Shown here in pieces: positions 23,466-31,523 of a DNA stretch of 40,770 bases. Each line of letters starts with the position of its first letter. The stretch's first letter is position 1. A program made the position numbers and the translations under genes. The stretch is from an uncultured Clostridia bacterium (lineage in GTDB: Bacteria > Bacillota > Clostridia > Christensenellales > Aristaeellaceae), in the NCBI GenBank assembly GCA_944333055.1, contig CALVKT010000011.1, positions 1 through 40,770 of the forward strand. The letters run 5' to 3'. The notes beneath the pieces were generated by a model. The model saw only the letters and a list, made by a program, of their open reading frames with translations. It searched no databases and was not told the DNA's origin.

Positions 23466-23494
23466 TTGCAAAAAAATGGCAAAGCCCTTATAAT
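23466..23494 (+). promoter_or_regulatory. Sigma-A promoter of the ABC exporter operon
   Basis: TTGCAA (23466-23471), a 17-nt spacer, then TATAAT (23489-23494), about 57 nt before the proposed start codon. Confidence 0.85.
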
Positions 23495-23550
23495 GAATGT
23501 ACTTTGGGACGCCCGCCGTCCCGCAAGATTCTTGCGAGCAGGTGAACCGA

Positions 23551-25287
23551 TTGAAAAAACTCCTCGTCTATCTGCGCGGCTACCGGCGCGAATGTGTGCT
23601 CGGGCCGCTGTTTAAGCTGCTGGAGGCGTCCTTTGAGCTGATCATCCCGCTCATCGTGGCGGACATCATCGACCGCGGCATCCCCGCGGGCGACCGCGGC
23701 TACATCGCCGCGCGTGTGCTGCTCATGGCCGCCCTCGGCCTGACCGGCTTTTTGAGCGCGGTGACGGCGCAGTACTTCGCCGCGCGCGCGGCCATCGGGT
23801 TTTCCACCCGGCTGCGCCACGCGCTCATGCGCCATATCCAGTCGCTCTCCCATGCGAATCTGGACGCGCTGGGCACGTCCACGCTGATCACCCGCATGAC
23901 CAGCGACGTCAATCAGCTCCAGTCCGGCGTCAACATGTGCCTGCGCCTGCTGCTGCGCTCGCCTTTCGTCGTCTTTGGCGCGATGGTCATGGCCTTCACC
24001 ATCGACGTGCGCTGCGCGCTTCTCTTCGTGGCCGTGATCCTCGCGCTGTGCGTAATCGTCTTTTCGATCATGCTCATCACCCTGCCGCAGTACCGCGCCG
24101 TGCAGGGCCAGCTGGACAGCGTCACCGCCGCCACCCGCGAAAACCTCAGCGGCGTGCGCGTGCTGCGCGCCTTTTGCAAGGAGGACGCCGAGGTCGAGAA
24201 ATTCGGCCGGCGCAATGCGACGCTCACCCGCATGCAGCTTTTCGTGGGCCGCATCTCCGCGAGCATGAACCCGCTGACGTACGTGGTCATCAACGCGGCG
24301 GTTATCGCGCTGCTGCACACCGGCGCCGTGCGCGTGAGCCTGGGCACGCTGACGCAGGGCGACGTCGTGGCGCTGTACAACTACATGAGCCAGATCCTCG
24401 TGGAGCTCATCAAGATGGCGAACCTGATCATCCTGCTCACCAAGGCCTGGGCCTGCGGCGACCGCGTCAGCGCGGTGCTCGACGTCAGGCCCGCACAGCA
24501 GGACGGCGCGCTGACGCTCCCCGACGAGGCGCGCGGCAGCGTCGCCTTCGAGGACGTGAGCATGCGCTACGCGGGCGCGGGCGCGGATGCGCTGGAGCAC
24601 GTCACCCTGCGCGTGCGCCCCGGCGAGACCATCGGCATCATCGGCGGCACGGGCAGCGGCAAGACGACGCTGGTCAACCTCATCCCGCGCTTTTACGACG
24701 CGACCGGCGGCCGCGTGCTCGTGGGCGGCGTGGACGTGCGCGAGCTGCGAAAGGACGCGCTGCGCGCCGCCGTCGCCGTCGTGCCCCAGAAGGCCGTGCT
24801 CTTCAAGGGCACCATCCGCGGCAACCTGCGCTGGGGCAATCCGGACGCCACCGACGAGGAGCTCTATCAGGCGCTCGCCACCGCGCAGGCGCTCGACGTG
24901 GTGCGCGCCAAGCCCGACGGGCTCGACGCCGTCGTGGAGCAGGGCGGGCGCAACTTCTCAGGCGGCCAGCGCCAGCGCCTGACCATCGCGCGCGCGCTGG
25001 TCAAGCGGCCCGACATCCTGATCCTCGACGACAGCGCGTCCGCGCTCGACTACGCGACCGACGCGAGCCTGCGCCGCGCCATCCGGCAGATGGATCGCCG
25101 CCCGACGACGTTCATCGTCTCCCAGCGCACGGCGTCCGTGCGCTTCGCAGACCGAATCCTCGTGCTGGAGGACGGCTGTGTCGCGGGCATCGGCACGCAT
25201 GAAGCGCTGCTTGACACCTGCCCGATCTACCGCGAGATTCACGAGTCCCAGTACGGCAGCGAGGAGGGATCACGCCATGGCCGCTAA
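23551..25287 (+). CDS. ABC exporter half-transporter, degenerate-site subunit
   Basis: A 578-aa fused membrane-ATPase protein, six helices then an ATP-binding domain. Walker A is GGTGSGKTT and the signature is FSGGQRQR. Two catalytic residues differ from consensus: Walker B ends LILDDSASALD (Asp where the catalytic Glu is normal) and the switch His is Gln (IVSQRTAS). This is the degenerate partner pattern of heterodimeric exporters such as TM287/288 and BmrCD. Substrate is unknown (drug, lipid or peptide). The start is taken as the TTG at 23551 (MKKLLVYLRGYRRE) because AGGTGA is correctly spaced; GTG 23542 is the alternative. Its 3' end overlaps the next gene by 11 nt. Confidence 0.87.
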   Translation: MKKLLVYLRGYRRECVLGPLFKLLEASFELIIPLIVADIIDRGIPAGDRGYIAARVLLMAALGLTGFLSAVTAQYFAARAAIGFSTRLRHALMRHIQSLSHANLDALGTSTLITRMTSDVNQLQSGVNMCLRLLLRSPFVVFGAMVMAFTIDVRCALLFVAVILALCVIVFSIMLITLPQYRAVQGQLDSVTAATRENLSGVRVLRAFCKEDAEVEKFGRRNATLTRMQLFVGRISASMNPLTYVVINAAVIALLHTGAVRVSLGTLTQGDVVALYNYMSQILVELIKMANLIILLTKAWACGDRVSAVLDVRPAQQDGALTLPDEARGSVAFEDVSMRYAGAGADALEHVTLRVRPGETIGIIGGTGSGKTTLVNLIPRFYDATGGRVLVGGVDVRELRKDALRAAVAVVPQKAVLFKGTIRGNLRWGNPDATDEELYQALATAQALDVVRAKPDGLDAVVEQGGRNFSGGQRQRLTIARALVKRPDILILDDSASALDYATDASLRRAIRQMDRRPTTFIVSQRTASVRFADRILVLEDGCVAGIGTHEALLDTCPIYREIHESQYGSEEGSRHGR

Positions 25288-27028
25288 GCTCAACCGCCGC
25301 GAGCAGCGCGCCGTGCTCGCGCGCATCCTGCGCTACATCCGCCCGCACCTGCCCAAGCTGCTCGGCTCCCTCGCGCTCGCGCTTGTCAGCGTGGCGCTCT
25401 CGCTCTATCTGCCCATCCTCGTGGGCCGCGCGGTCGACTGCATCGCGGGCGAGGTCGATTTCCCCGCGCTCAGCCGGACGCTGTTCACGATGGCCGCGTG
25501 CGTCGTCCTCACCGCCGCCGCGCAGTGGCTGCAGAGCGACCTGAACAACCGCGTCACCTACGCGACCGTGCGCGACATCCGCCGCGACGCGTTCTCGCAT
25601 TTGCAGCGCCTGCCGATGGCGTATCTGGACGCGCACCCCTCCGGCGACATCGTCAGCCGGATGATCGCGGACGTCGATACGTTTGCCGACGGCCTGCTCA
25701 TGGGCTTCACGCAGCTGTTCACCGGCGTGCTGACGATCCTGGGCACGCTGCTCTTCATGCTGACGCTCAGCCCGGCGATCACGCTGATCGTCGTGCTCAT
25801 CACGCCGCTTTCGCTGCTGGTGGCCCAGTTCATCGCCCGATCCACGCACGGCATGTTCGTGCTGCAATCCAGGACGCGCGGCGAGCAGACCGCGCTCATC
25901 GACGAGGCGATCGCCGAGCAGAAGCTCGTGCAGGCCTTTGGCCGCGAGAAGGCGACGCTCGATCAGTTTGACGAGATCAACGAGCGGCTGGGCGCCTGCT
26001 CGCTGCGCGCCGTGTTCTTCTCCTCGCTGACCAACCCCGGCACGCGCTTTGTCAACGCGCTGGTGTACGCGGCCGTCGCCCTGAGCGGCGCATACGCGGC
26101 CGTCTCCGGCAGCCTGAGCATCGGCGGACTCTCCAGCTTCCTCTCCTATGCGAACCAGTACACCAAGCCGTTCAACGAGATCTCCGGCGTGATCACCGAG
26201 GTGCAAAACGCGCTCGCCTGCGCCGGACGCATCTTCGCGCTGCTGGACGAGCCGCCGCAGGCGGACGACCCCGCCGGCGCACAGCCGCTTGCCGATGTGC
26301 GCGGCGACGTGCAGCTTGCGGACGTCTGTTTCTCCTACACGCCGGAGCGCAAGCTGATCGAGCACGTCTCCCTGCACGCCGCGCCCGGCCAGCGCATCGC
26401 CATCGTCGGCCCGACGGGCTGCGGCAAGACGACGCTGATCAACCTGCTGATGCGCTTTTACGACGTGGATGCGGGCGAGATCCGCATCGACGGCCGCGAG
26501 ACGCGCACGATGCCCCGGCGGGCGCTGCGCCGGAGCATCGGCATGGTGCTTCAGGATACGTGGCTGTTCGCCGGTACCATCCGCGACAACATCGCCATGG
26601 GCAAGCCGGACGCGACGGACGAGGAGATCGTCGCCGCCGCCAGGGCCGCGCACGCCCACGGCTTCATCCGCCGCCTGCCCGATGGATACCGCACGGTGAT
26701 CGCCGAAAACGGCGGCAGCCTGTCTCAAGGCCAGCGCCAGCTGCTGTGCATCGCGCGGCTGATGCTCTGCCTGCCGCCCATGCTCATCCTCGACGAGGCG
26801 ACCTCCTCCATCGACACGCGCACGGAGCGCAGGATTCAGGACGCGTTCGCCACGATGATGCGCGGCCGCACGTCCTTCATCGTCGCGCACCGGCTCTCCA
26901 CCATCCAGAGCGCCGACCTCATCCTCGTCATGCGCGACGGGCAGGTCGTCGAGCAGGGCACGCACGAAGCGCTGCTCGCGCAGGGCGGCTTCTACGCAGC
27001 GCTCTATCAGGCGCAGTTCGCACAGTGA
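25277..27028 (+). CDS. ABC exporter half-transporter, canonical-site subunit
   Basis: A 583-aa partner of the preceding half-transporter. Six transmembrane helices (about 15-310) carry an exporter-type domain including SSLTNPGTRFVN. Walker A is GPTGCGKTT, Walker B MLILDEATSSID with the catalytic Glu, and the switch His is present (IVAHRLST). The signature motif is LSQGQRQL, a variant of LSGGQ, so each composite site probably combines one weak and one strong half. ATG 25277 has GGAGGG upstream and overlaps the first gene by 11 nt, showing cotranslation. Terminator 27036-27072 closes the operon. Confidence 0.9.
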   Translation: MAAKLNRREQRAVLARILRYIRPHLPKLLGSLALALVSVALSLYLPILVGRAVDCIAGEVDFPALSRTLFTMAACVVLTAAAQWLQSDLNNRVTYATVRDIRRDAFSHLQRLPMAYLDAHPSGDIVSRMIADVDTFADGLLMGFTQLFTGVLTILGTLLFMLTLSPAITLIVVLITPLSLLVAQFIARSTHGMFVLQSRTRGEQTALIDEAIAEQKLVQAFGREKATLDQFDEINERLGACSLRAVFFSSLTNPGTRFVNALVYAAVALSGAYAAVSGSLSIGGLSSFLSYANQYTKPFNEISGVITEVQNALACAGRIFALLDEPPQADDPAGAQPLADVRGDVQLADVCFSYTPERKLIEHVSLHAAPGQRIAIVGPTGCGKTTLINLLMRFYDVDAGEIRIDGRETRTMPRRALRRSIGMVLQDTWLFAGTIRDNIAMGKPDATDEEIVAAARAAHAHGFIRRLPDGYRTVIAENGGSLSQGQRQLLCIARLMLCLPPMLILDEATSSIDTRTERRIQDAFATMMRGRTSFIVAHRLSTIQSADLILVMRDGQVVEQGTHEALLAQGGFYAALYQAQFAQ

Positions 27029-27035
27029 GCATAAA

Positions 27036-27072
27036 AGACGGGGCCGCTGCCACAGGCAGCGGCCCCTGTTTG
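27036..27072 (+). terminator. Rho-independent terminator of the ABC exporter operon
   Basis: GGGGCCGCTGCC (27040-27051), loop ACA, GGCAGCGGCCCC (27055-27066), then TGTTTG. The 12-bp stem is strong and the T tract modest. Confidence 0.85.
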
Positions 27073-27074
27073 TA

Positions 27075-27245
27075 TCCTGCGCGCGGCTTGCGCTCGCCGC
27101 ACGTCTTCCCACGGAATGAAGCCCTTGTAGCGCGCATCCCCGCAGCCGCGATGGCTCGCATCAAACCGGTCAAGCCAGCCGTCTGCGCGTCGATGACGGC
27201 GATACCTGCATATTCGCGTCCACATTCGGATGATTCGGCGTACAC
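27075..27245 (-). pseudogene. Broken paralog of the GFIPWxDV small protein
   Basis: One minus frame reads LDRFDASHRGCGDARYKGF then IPWEDVRRA (about 27180-27100), and an adjacent frame upstream reads ECGREYAGIAVIDAQTAG. They join only if one base is gained or lost near 27178. The RGC-xx-R-xxxx-GFIPWxDV core matches the 69-aa protein at 29433-29642. No usable start or SD was seen for the piece as it stands, so it is called a remnant. It lies between the TAG-interrupted gene and the ABC terminator. Confidence 0.4.
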
Positions 27246-27394
27246 GGCATCGCCAAGACAACGCCCGACAGAGCGGCTCCCTCATCTCTCACGCGCCCTC
27301 GATCCCCTTCTGTGCGCAGCGGCGCGGGATGTCCCCGGCGAGAATCTTCCGGACATCCGGAGCCGTTGCATGGCGGCGGCACGCCGCCGATCAT

Positions 27395-28177
27395 TCACTG
27401 GAACTGCTTCCACAGCGCGATGTTCTCCGCGCTGGGCACGGGCATGCTATACGGCCATGCCGCCCGCAGGGCCGCTTCGTCCATGTCTTCGGGCAGGACG
27501 CCCGTCTGCACGGGGCTGACATCCTGCGCAAACCGCGCGATATGCGCCGCGCTCGATGCGTCCGCCTGCGCGCCGAGGGTCAGGCAGCGCGCCTCCAGTT
27601 TGGACAGCGGCCAGACCTCGCCGTTCACGCGGATGCCGGCCACATACGTCCCGGCGCCGATCTCCTCGATCGGCATCACCTGCTCGGTGAGCAGCGCGGG
27701 CCCGTCGCCGGTCACAGACGCCATCGCGTCCCATTCGTCTTTCACGGACGCCAGCGGCGCAAAGGCGTTCGGAAAGCGCTGAGGCTGCACGCAGAAGAGC
27801 ATGATCTTCTCCTGCGCCGTCTCGTTGTAGGCCGCCACGCGCTGCGCCATCTCCGTCAGCGTTTCCCAATCGACGACACCCTGCACCGGCTCCAGGCCGA
27901 CCTGCTGCCAGAGGGAGTCGTCCGCGACGCGCAGCCACGTCTGATACAGCTAGCAGATGCAGCCGTACACCGCCCCGTCGTCCCCGACGACGGCCAGCGG
28001 GTCGCCCGCATCGAGGGGCAGCGCCTGCGCCTCGCCGCTGTGCATCAGGCGGGTCAGCTCCACCGTCGTCACCTCCTGCACCCCTTCCGGCTGCTGCGTC
28101 CATTCCGCCGTGCCAGCCATCGGCACAGCCGCCAGCAGCAGGCAGATCAGCGCCGTCAAAAGCGTCCTCTTCTTCAT
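27395..28177 (-). pseudogene. Exported protein interrupted by an in-frame TAG (260 codons)
   Basis: ATG 28177 with GGGAGGGAG upstream opens a frame with a clear signal peptide (MKKRTLLTALICLLLA). After GDDGAVYGCIC there is a TAG (27950-27952) in frame, and the same frame then continues without another stop for 185 codons to 27395: LYQTWLRVADDSLWQQVGL, WETLTEMAQRVAAYN and so on, ending IALWKQFQ. One nonsense change, for example CAG to TAG, would make a single 260-aa protein. The second half has SBP-like phrases (VDWETLTEMAQ, EIGAGTYVAGI) but I cannot place the family. TAG serves as a normal stop elsewhere here (for example at 4993), so recoding is not favoured. Confidence 0.65.
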
Positions 28178-28293
28178 GCGTCTCCCTCCCGTTCGTTGAA
28201 ATCGTCGTCCTGCTTCTCGCGCTGCGGGTCAATCCACTCGCCCGACTGCACGCCGCTCGCCGCCGCGGTCGATTGTCCCCTTGTATATCTCAT
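28174..28293 (-). CDS. Possible 39-aa ORF overlapping the interrupted gene
   Basis: ATG 28293 has GGGG at a suitable distance, and the stop overlaps the next start (ATGA). The product is hydrophilic and ends in a charged stretch beginning SGEWIDPQREKQDDD. A candidate -35 TTGACT lies about 18 nt before CACAAT just upstream. It may be the tail of a decayed gene rather than a gene; no family recognised. Confidence 0.25.
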   Translation of the reverse strand: MRYTRGQSTAAASGVQSGEWIDPQREKQDDDFNEREGDA

Positions 28294-28319
28294 ATTGTGC
28301 CCCATCCCTGCGGCCGCAG

Positions 28320-28616
28320 TCAAGCCGAGTCCACATGCGTCCGTGTACGTCCTGCGTCGCCATGCGCAGCGCCGGTTCTCTTCATCCGCCGTCCCCATCC
28401 CCTGCGTCCTCCGTTCGGCCGCGTCCCATCGGTTTCAAGCCGCCGCGCGTCCGGCGCGAGGGCGTCCCACAGTGTTCTTTGGCCCCGTGCTTTTTGCACT
28501 GCGCGATGTGTGTAGTGTAATTTCTCGCAGTCACAGTCTTCCGGGCCGTTCGTCCTGCGGGACGCCGCGCGCCGCTGCCCATCCCCGCCGCACGGGTCGC
28601 GGCACCTGCTGCGCAT
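28320..28616 (-). CDS. Possible small basic Cys-containing protein
   Basis: A 98-aa ORF. An excellent SD (AGGAGGTGA) lies before ATG 28616, which is 31 nt after the carboxypeptidase stop codon. The protein is Arg-rich with an early Cys group (RCRDPCGG, DCDCEK). Composition is irregular and the C-terminal half looks low-complexity, so it may be noise from a high-GC stretch. Nothing recognised. Together with the 39-aa ORF it fills the gap between the carboxypeptidase and the TAG-interrupted gene. Confidence 0.25.
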   Translation of the reverse strand: MRSRCRDPCGGDGQRRAASRRTNGPEDCDCEKLHYTHRAVQKARGQRTLWDALAPDARRLETDGTRPNGGRRGWGRRMKRTGAAHGDAGRTRTHVDSA

Positions 28617-28647
28617 CCTCCGTCACCTCCTGCTGCATCTGCGCGCC

Positions 28648-29436
28648 TCACGAGTCGCCCTGCTGCGCATCCTGCGCGGCGAGCTGCCACCTGAGCTGCG
28701 CGTCGTCGTTCATCGCCTGCGCGTCGCCGTAGTATGCGCCCAGCGTCCGGATGCGGGCCGCGGAGAATTCTTCGAGCGTCAAGCCGTTGTCCATGATGTA
28801 CGCGGCGGCTTCCTCGCCCACATAGCGCAGGTGCCACGGCTCGTATCGGATGCCCGTGATGTCCTCCTTGTCCTGCGGATAGCGCAGGATGAAGCCGAAG
28901 CGCGCGCAGTTTTCCCGCAGCCAGACGCCCTCGCGCGTCTCGCCGAACTCCACCTCGAACACCCTCTTGTAGTCCCCGCTCACCACGTCCACCGCCAGCC
29001 CCGTCTGATGCTCCGACGCGCCGGCCATCTGCGAATAGCCGTCGTCATAGCCCAGCCGCTTGACGCGGTTGTAATAGATGACCTCCTGATTGCGATACGC
29101 GCGGTACGCCGAGCCGACGTACAGCTCGATTTCCTCCGCCTTGGCGGCGGCGAACAGGGCCTCCAGCGCGTCGTTGGCCACGGCGCGCAGCAGGTGCTTG
29201 CCCCTGGTCACGGGCAGATTCACCCGTTCGAGCTTATAGCATGCCTCGCTCTGATCCGGGTAGCGCTTGTCCAGCAGGTTGTCCCGGTTGACCAGCCGCA
29301 GCAGATCCATGGGGTCCTCCAGAATGGCGATATCCAGCGGCAGCAGATCCTCCTGAGCCACGGCCCGCACCGGCATCCGGCACAGCAGCAGGATCAGCGC
29401 CCACAGCGCGCACCGCTTTACACAGCAGGATTTCAC
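28648..29436 (-). CDS. VanY-family D-alanyl-D-alanine carboxypeptidase
   Basis: A 262-aa exported enzyme. The signal peptide or anchor (about residues 9-28) is followed by the LAS peptidase M15B domain. GSAYRAYRNQEVIYYNR is the usual RSxxxQ substrate strand, SEHQTGLAVDV carries the first zinc ligands (SxHxxGxAxD), and the YEPWHLRYVG motif supplies the catalytic Glu and the last zinc His. It removes the terminal D-Ala of peptidoglycan stem peptides outside the membrane. The GTG at 29436 is chosen because GGGAGGAGG lies just before it and the signal peptide follows directly. The start overlaps the stop codon of the preceding 69-aa gene (GTGA), so the two are coupled. It sits behind the ECF sigma/anti-sigma genes, suggesting stress-regulated wall trimming. 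Confidence 0.88.
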   Translation of the reverse strand: MKSCCVKRCALWALILLLCRMPVRAVAQEDLLPLDIAILEDPMDLLRLVNRDNLLDKRYPDQSEACYKLERVNLPVTRGKHLLRAVANDALEALFAAAKAEEIELYVGSAYRAYRNQEVIYYNRVKRLGYDDGYSQMAGASEHQTGLAVDVVSGDYKRVFEVEFGETREGVWLRENCARFGFILRYPQDKEDITGIRYEPWHLRYVGEEAAAYIMDNGLTLEEFSAARIRTLGAYYGDAQAMNDDAQLRWQLAAQDAQQGDS

Positions 29437-29642
29437 GGCGTTTTCCTCCTCCCTGACATCGCGTCTTTCTGCACGTCCGGCCACGGGATGAAGCCCGTGG
29501 CCTGTGCGCGGCCTGCGCATCCGCGATCCACCTCAATCGTCCGCCCGTGCGCCTCATGCGTCCCATGCCGGCCCGCCTTCGCCTGCGCGCGAATCTCCGG
29601 CAGCGTGCAGGATTCCTGCGCCATGCACAGCACACGCTTCAT
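29433..29642 (-). CDS. Small protein with RGCAGR...GFIPWPDV motif, function unknown
   Basis: A 69-aa hydrophilic protein with GGGGAG before ATG 29642. The N-terminal half is MKRVLCMAQESCTLPEI, and the distinctive part is EVDRGCAGRAQATGFIPWPDVQ. No signal peptide. It lies 16 nt after the anti-sigma gene, and its stop overlaps the carboxypeptidase start, so it is cotranslated in the sigma operon. A related, broken copy lies at about 27075-27245. I know of no family for this motif. Confidence 0.6.
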   Translation of the reverse strand: MKRVLCMAQESCTLPEIRAQAKAGRHGTHEAHGRTIEVDRGCAGRAQATGFIPWPDVQKDAMSGRRKTP

Positions 29643-29658
29643 CGTCTCTCCCCTTTTC

Positions 29659-30873
29659 TCATTTGAGCGTGATCGTCTCCTGCGCGCGGTCCGGATCGTA
29701 CGGCACAAGCGCGAGGCTGTTCATGGTCGGCGGCAGGTCAAAGCGCATGCCGAGCACGTACGCCTCCCCGTTAAAGTGCGTCCATTCGTCGATGTTTCGA
29801 TACGTGACACCGTCCGCCACGAGCACATAGCCTTCGGGATAGCAATCCTCCGGCGCTTCGATGCGCACGCTGCCGGAGATGTCCACGTCCGAGACGAAGA
29901 GCGTCGCATGCGCGGGATAGCCGTACGCCGTGCTCTCGCCGGTCATCACCCTGCTCTCGCCGGTCACCTGCGCCTCGACGGGCACGCACACGCTCGCGTC
30001 GCGGTTCATCACCAGGCCGCTGTACGCGCCGGTTTCATCCTGATAATAGACCGTGTCGATCTCGCTGATGGTCAGGTAGAACGTGATGCGCTCGTCCGCC
30101 TGATAGCCTTCCGGCAGCTCGACCTCGTAATAGGCGCGCATCGCGCCGTCCTCCGTCAGCTCGCTGCCGTTGTCCACCGGGTTGAGGTATGTGCCGTCCG
30201 GCAGATCGGCGCCGTCGCCGACGCTCGCGTAGCGCACCGTCATGTAGCCCGGCGTATGGCCGGCGAACCAGTCCACGGCGGTCTGATACTGCGCCGCATC
30301 CAGCTGCCACACCGACTCCTGCGGGAACGCCTCGGCAAACGTCTTGCCGGGGTACTCCTTCATCCAGCTTTCAAAGCCGGTCGCTTCCCCTTCGTGCATC
30401 TGCACCGCATCGCCCAGCATCTTGTACGTGTAGCTGTAATAGAGCTTCCTGCCGTCGCAGTAGACCTGATCGATCGTCAGCTCATACTCGCCGTCGTGCT
30501 GCCTGATCCGCAGTTTGTCATATGTGGTGTCGGCCTCGGCGTCCCCGGCCTGCGCGGGTCGCAGGTGCATCGTCTCGCCGATGGTCACGGCTGCCTCTTC
30601 CAGCAGCCCCAGACGGTTGTAGCTCGTCTCGTCCTCTTTCGTCGCGCGAAGCTGTCCAAACAGTCCGAGCCCGGCCGCCACGGCCATGCCGCACAGCGCG
30701 AGCATCAACACGATGGCGAACACCAGCGCCACCGACATCTTTCTTTTCACAACGCTCTCTCCTTCAATCCGGCGCATGACGGCGCCGTGAAGAGAAGGTC
30801 TGGCATCGAGATAAGAAAACGCTTCGTCCATTTCCCGGCGAATGATTTTCTTATACGCGTCATCTTGCTTCAA
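29659..30873 (-). CDS. Putative membrane anti-sigma factor
   Basis: A 404-aa protein. The cytoplasmic head (about 1-45, DDAYKKIIRREMDEAFSYLD) is followed by one membrane helix at about 47-66 (MSVALVFAIVLMLALCGMA) and a large outside domain rich in Tyr and acidic residues. This matches the DUF4179-type anti-sigma layout of Clostridia, without the zinc-binding HxxxCxxC of ZAS proteins. The outside part would sense an envelope signal and the head would hold the ECF sigma. The start overlaps the sigma gene by 14 nt, a usual pairing. No catalytic motif seen. Confidence 0.77.
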   Translation of the reverse strand: MKQDDAYKKIIRREMDEAFSYLDARPSLHGAVMRRIEGESVVKRKMSVALVFAIVLMLALCGMAVAAGLGLFGQLRATKEDETSYNRLGLLEEAAVTIGETMHLRPAQAGDAEADTTYDKLRIRQHDGEYELTIDQVYCDGRKLYYSYTYKMLGDAVQMHEGEATGFESWMKEYPGKTFAEAFPQESVWQLDAAQYQTAVDWFAGHTPGYMTVRYASVGDGADLPDGTYLNPVDNGSELTEDGAMRAYYEVELPEGYQADERITFYLTISEIDTVYYQDETGAYSGLVMNRDASVCVPVEAQVTGESRVMTGESTAYGYPAHATLFVSDVDISGSVRIEAPEDCYPEGYVLVADGVTYRNIDEWTHFNGEAYVLGMRFDLPPTMNSLALVPYDPDRAQETITLK

Positions 30874-31384
30874 GATCGTCCCCTCCTTCCAGCATATTCT
30901 TGAGGCGTGCGCGCGCCTTGCCCAGCCGCCTGTGCACGGTCGTCATCGACACGCCCACGGCGTGCGCGACATCCTGCATGCTCATCTCCTCGTAGTAGTA
31001 CAGCAGCACCACTTCCCTGAGTTTGGCGGGCAGCCGCATGATCGCATCGACGATGGCCGATCGCTCTTCCCACTCCTGCGCCTGAGCAAGCTGCACGTCC
31101 TCCAGGCGCACCATGCGGCCGACGTTTCTCAGCCAGGACGTGCGCTGCATGTCCCTGCACACGTTGATCGCGATGCGAATCAGCCACGTCTTTTCGCTGC
31201 TCTCGCCGCGAAAGGCATGCAGGCTCTTATATGCCTTCAAAAACGTCTCCTGCACGGCGTCCTCCGCCAGTTGGGTATCCCTGAGGCAAACGCAGCACAG
31301 GCGAAGCAATTCCTTCTCATACACATGAATCAGCTTGCTGATCCGTTGTTCCGGGTTGTTGTCCGGGCCCTTGACAACTTCCAT
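30860..31384 (-). CDS. ECF-type RNA polymerase sigma factor
   Basis: A 174-aa protein with the two ECF regions. Region 2 is about 20-90: LRLCCVCLRDTQLAEDAVQETFLKAY, then KTWLIRIAINVCRDMQR with the aliphatic-Ile-Asn -10 recognition helix. Region 4 (about 110-165) ends in a helix-turn-helix: EEMSMQDVAHAVGVSMTTVHRRLGKAR. The first in-frame ATG (31384) has AGGGGG upstream and fits the usual length. An AT-rich upstream region contains GGAAAA-N15-CGTCTA, a possible self-regulated ECF promoter. Confidence 0.92.
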   Translation of the reverse strand: MEVVKGPDNNPEQRISKLIHVYEKELLRLCCVCLRDTQLAEDAVQETFLKAYKSLHAFRGESSEKTWLIRIAINVCRDMQRTSWLRNVGRMVRLEDVQLAQAQEWEERSAIVDAIMRLPAKLREVVLLYYYEEMSMQDVAHAVGVSMTTVHRRLGKARARLKNMLEGGDDLEAR

Positions 31385-31410
31385 CTCTTCGATCCCCCTC
31401 TCTGATCAAT

Positions 31411-31437
31411 TAGACGGAAAGAATGCGAATATTTTCC
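31411..31437 (-). promoter_or_regulatory. Possible ECF-type autoregulatory promoter
   Basis: The minus strand reads GGAAAA (31432-31437), 15 nt, then CGTCTA (31411-31416), about 27 nt before the sigma gene. The CGTC core of the -10 and a GGAA -35 are usual for ECF promoters. The target logo of this sigma is unknown, so this is tentative. Confidence 0.4.
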
Positions 31438-31493
31438 TATTTTTTTCCGACTTTTTGAAAATTCCGTGCTTTTTCTTATTTGGGCGCGCAAAA

Positions 31494-31523
31494 GCGGGGC
31501 GGCATCGCACGATGCCGCCCCGC
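31494..31523 (-). terminator. Terminator of the alpha-galactosidase operon
   Basis: GCGGGGCGGCATCG (31494-31507) and CGATGCCGCCCCGC (31510-31523) form a perfect 14-bp stem. On the minus strand it is followed by TTTTGC. It lies about 235 nt past the stop codon. Confidence 0.75.

Noticed and set aside
27395-28177. TAG readthrough with pyrrolysine or other recoding
   Set aside because: TAG is used as a normal stop at 4993, and no recoding signal or dedicated tRNA was seen; a simple mutation is more likely.
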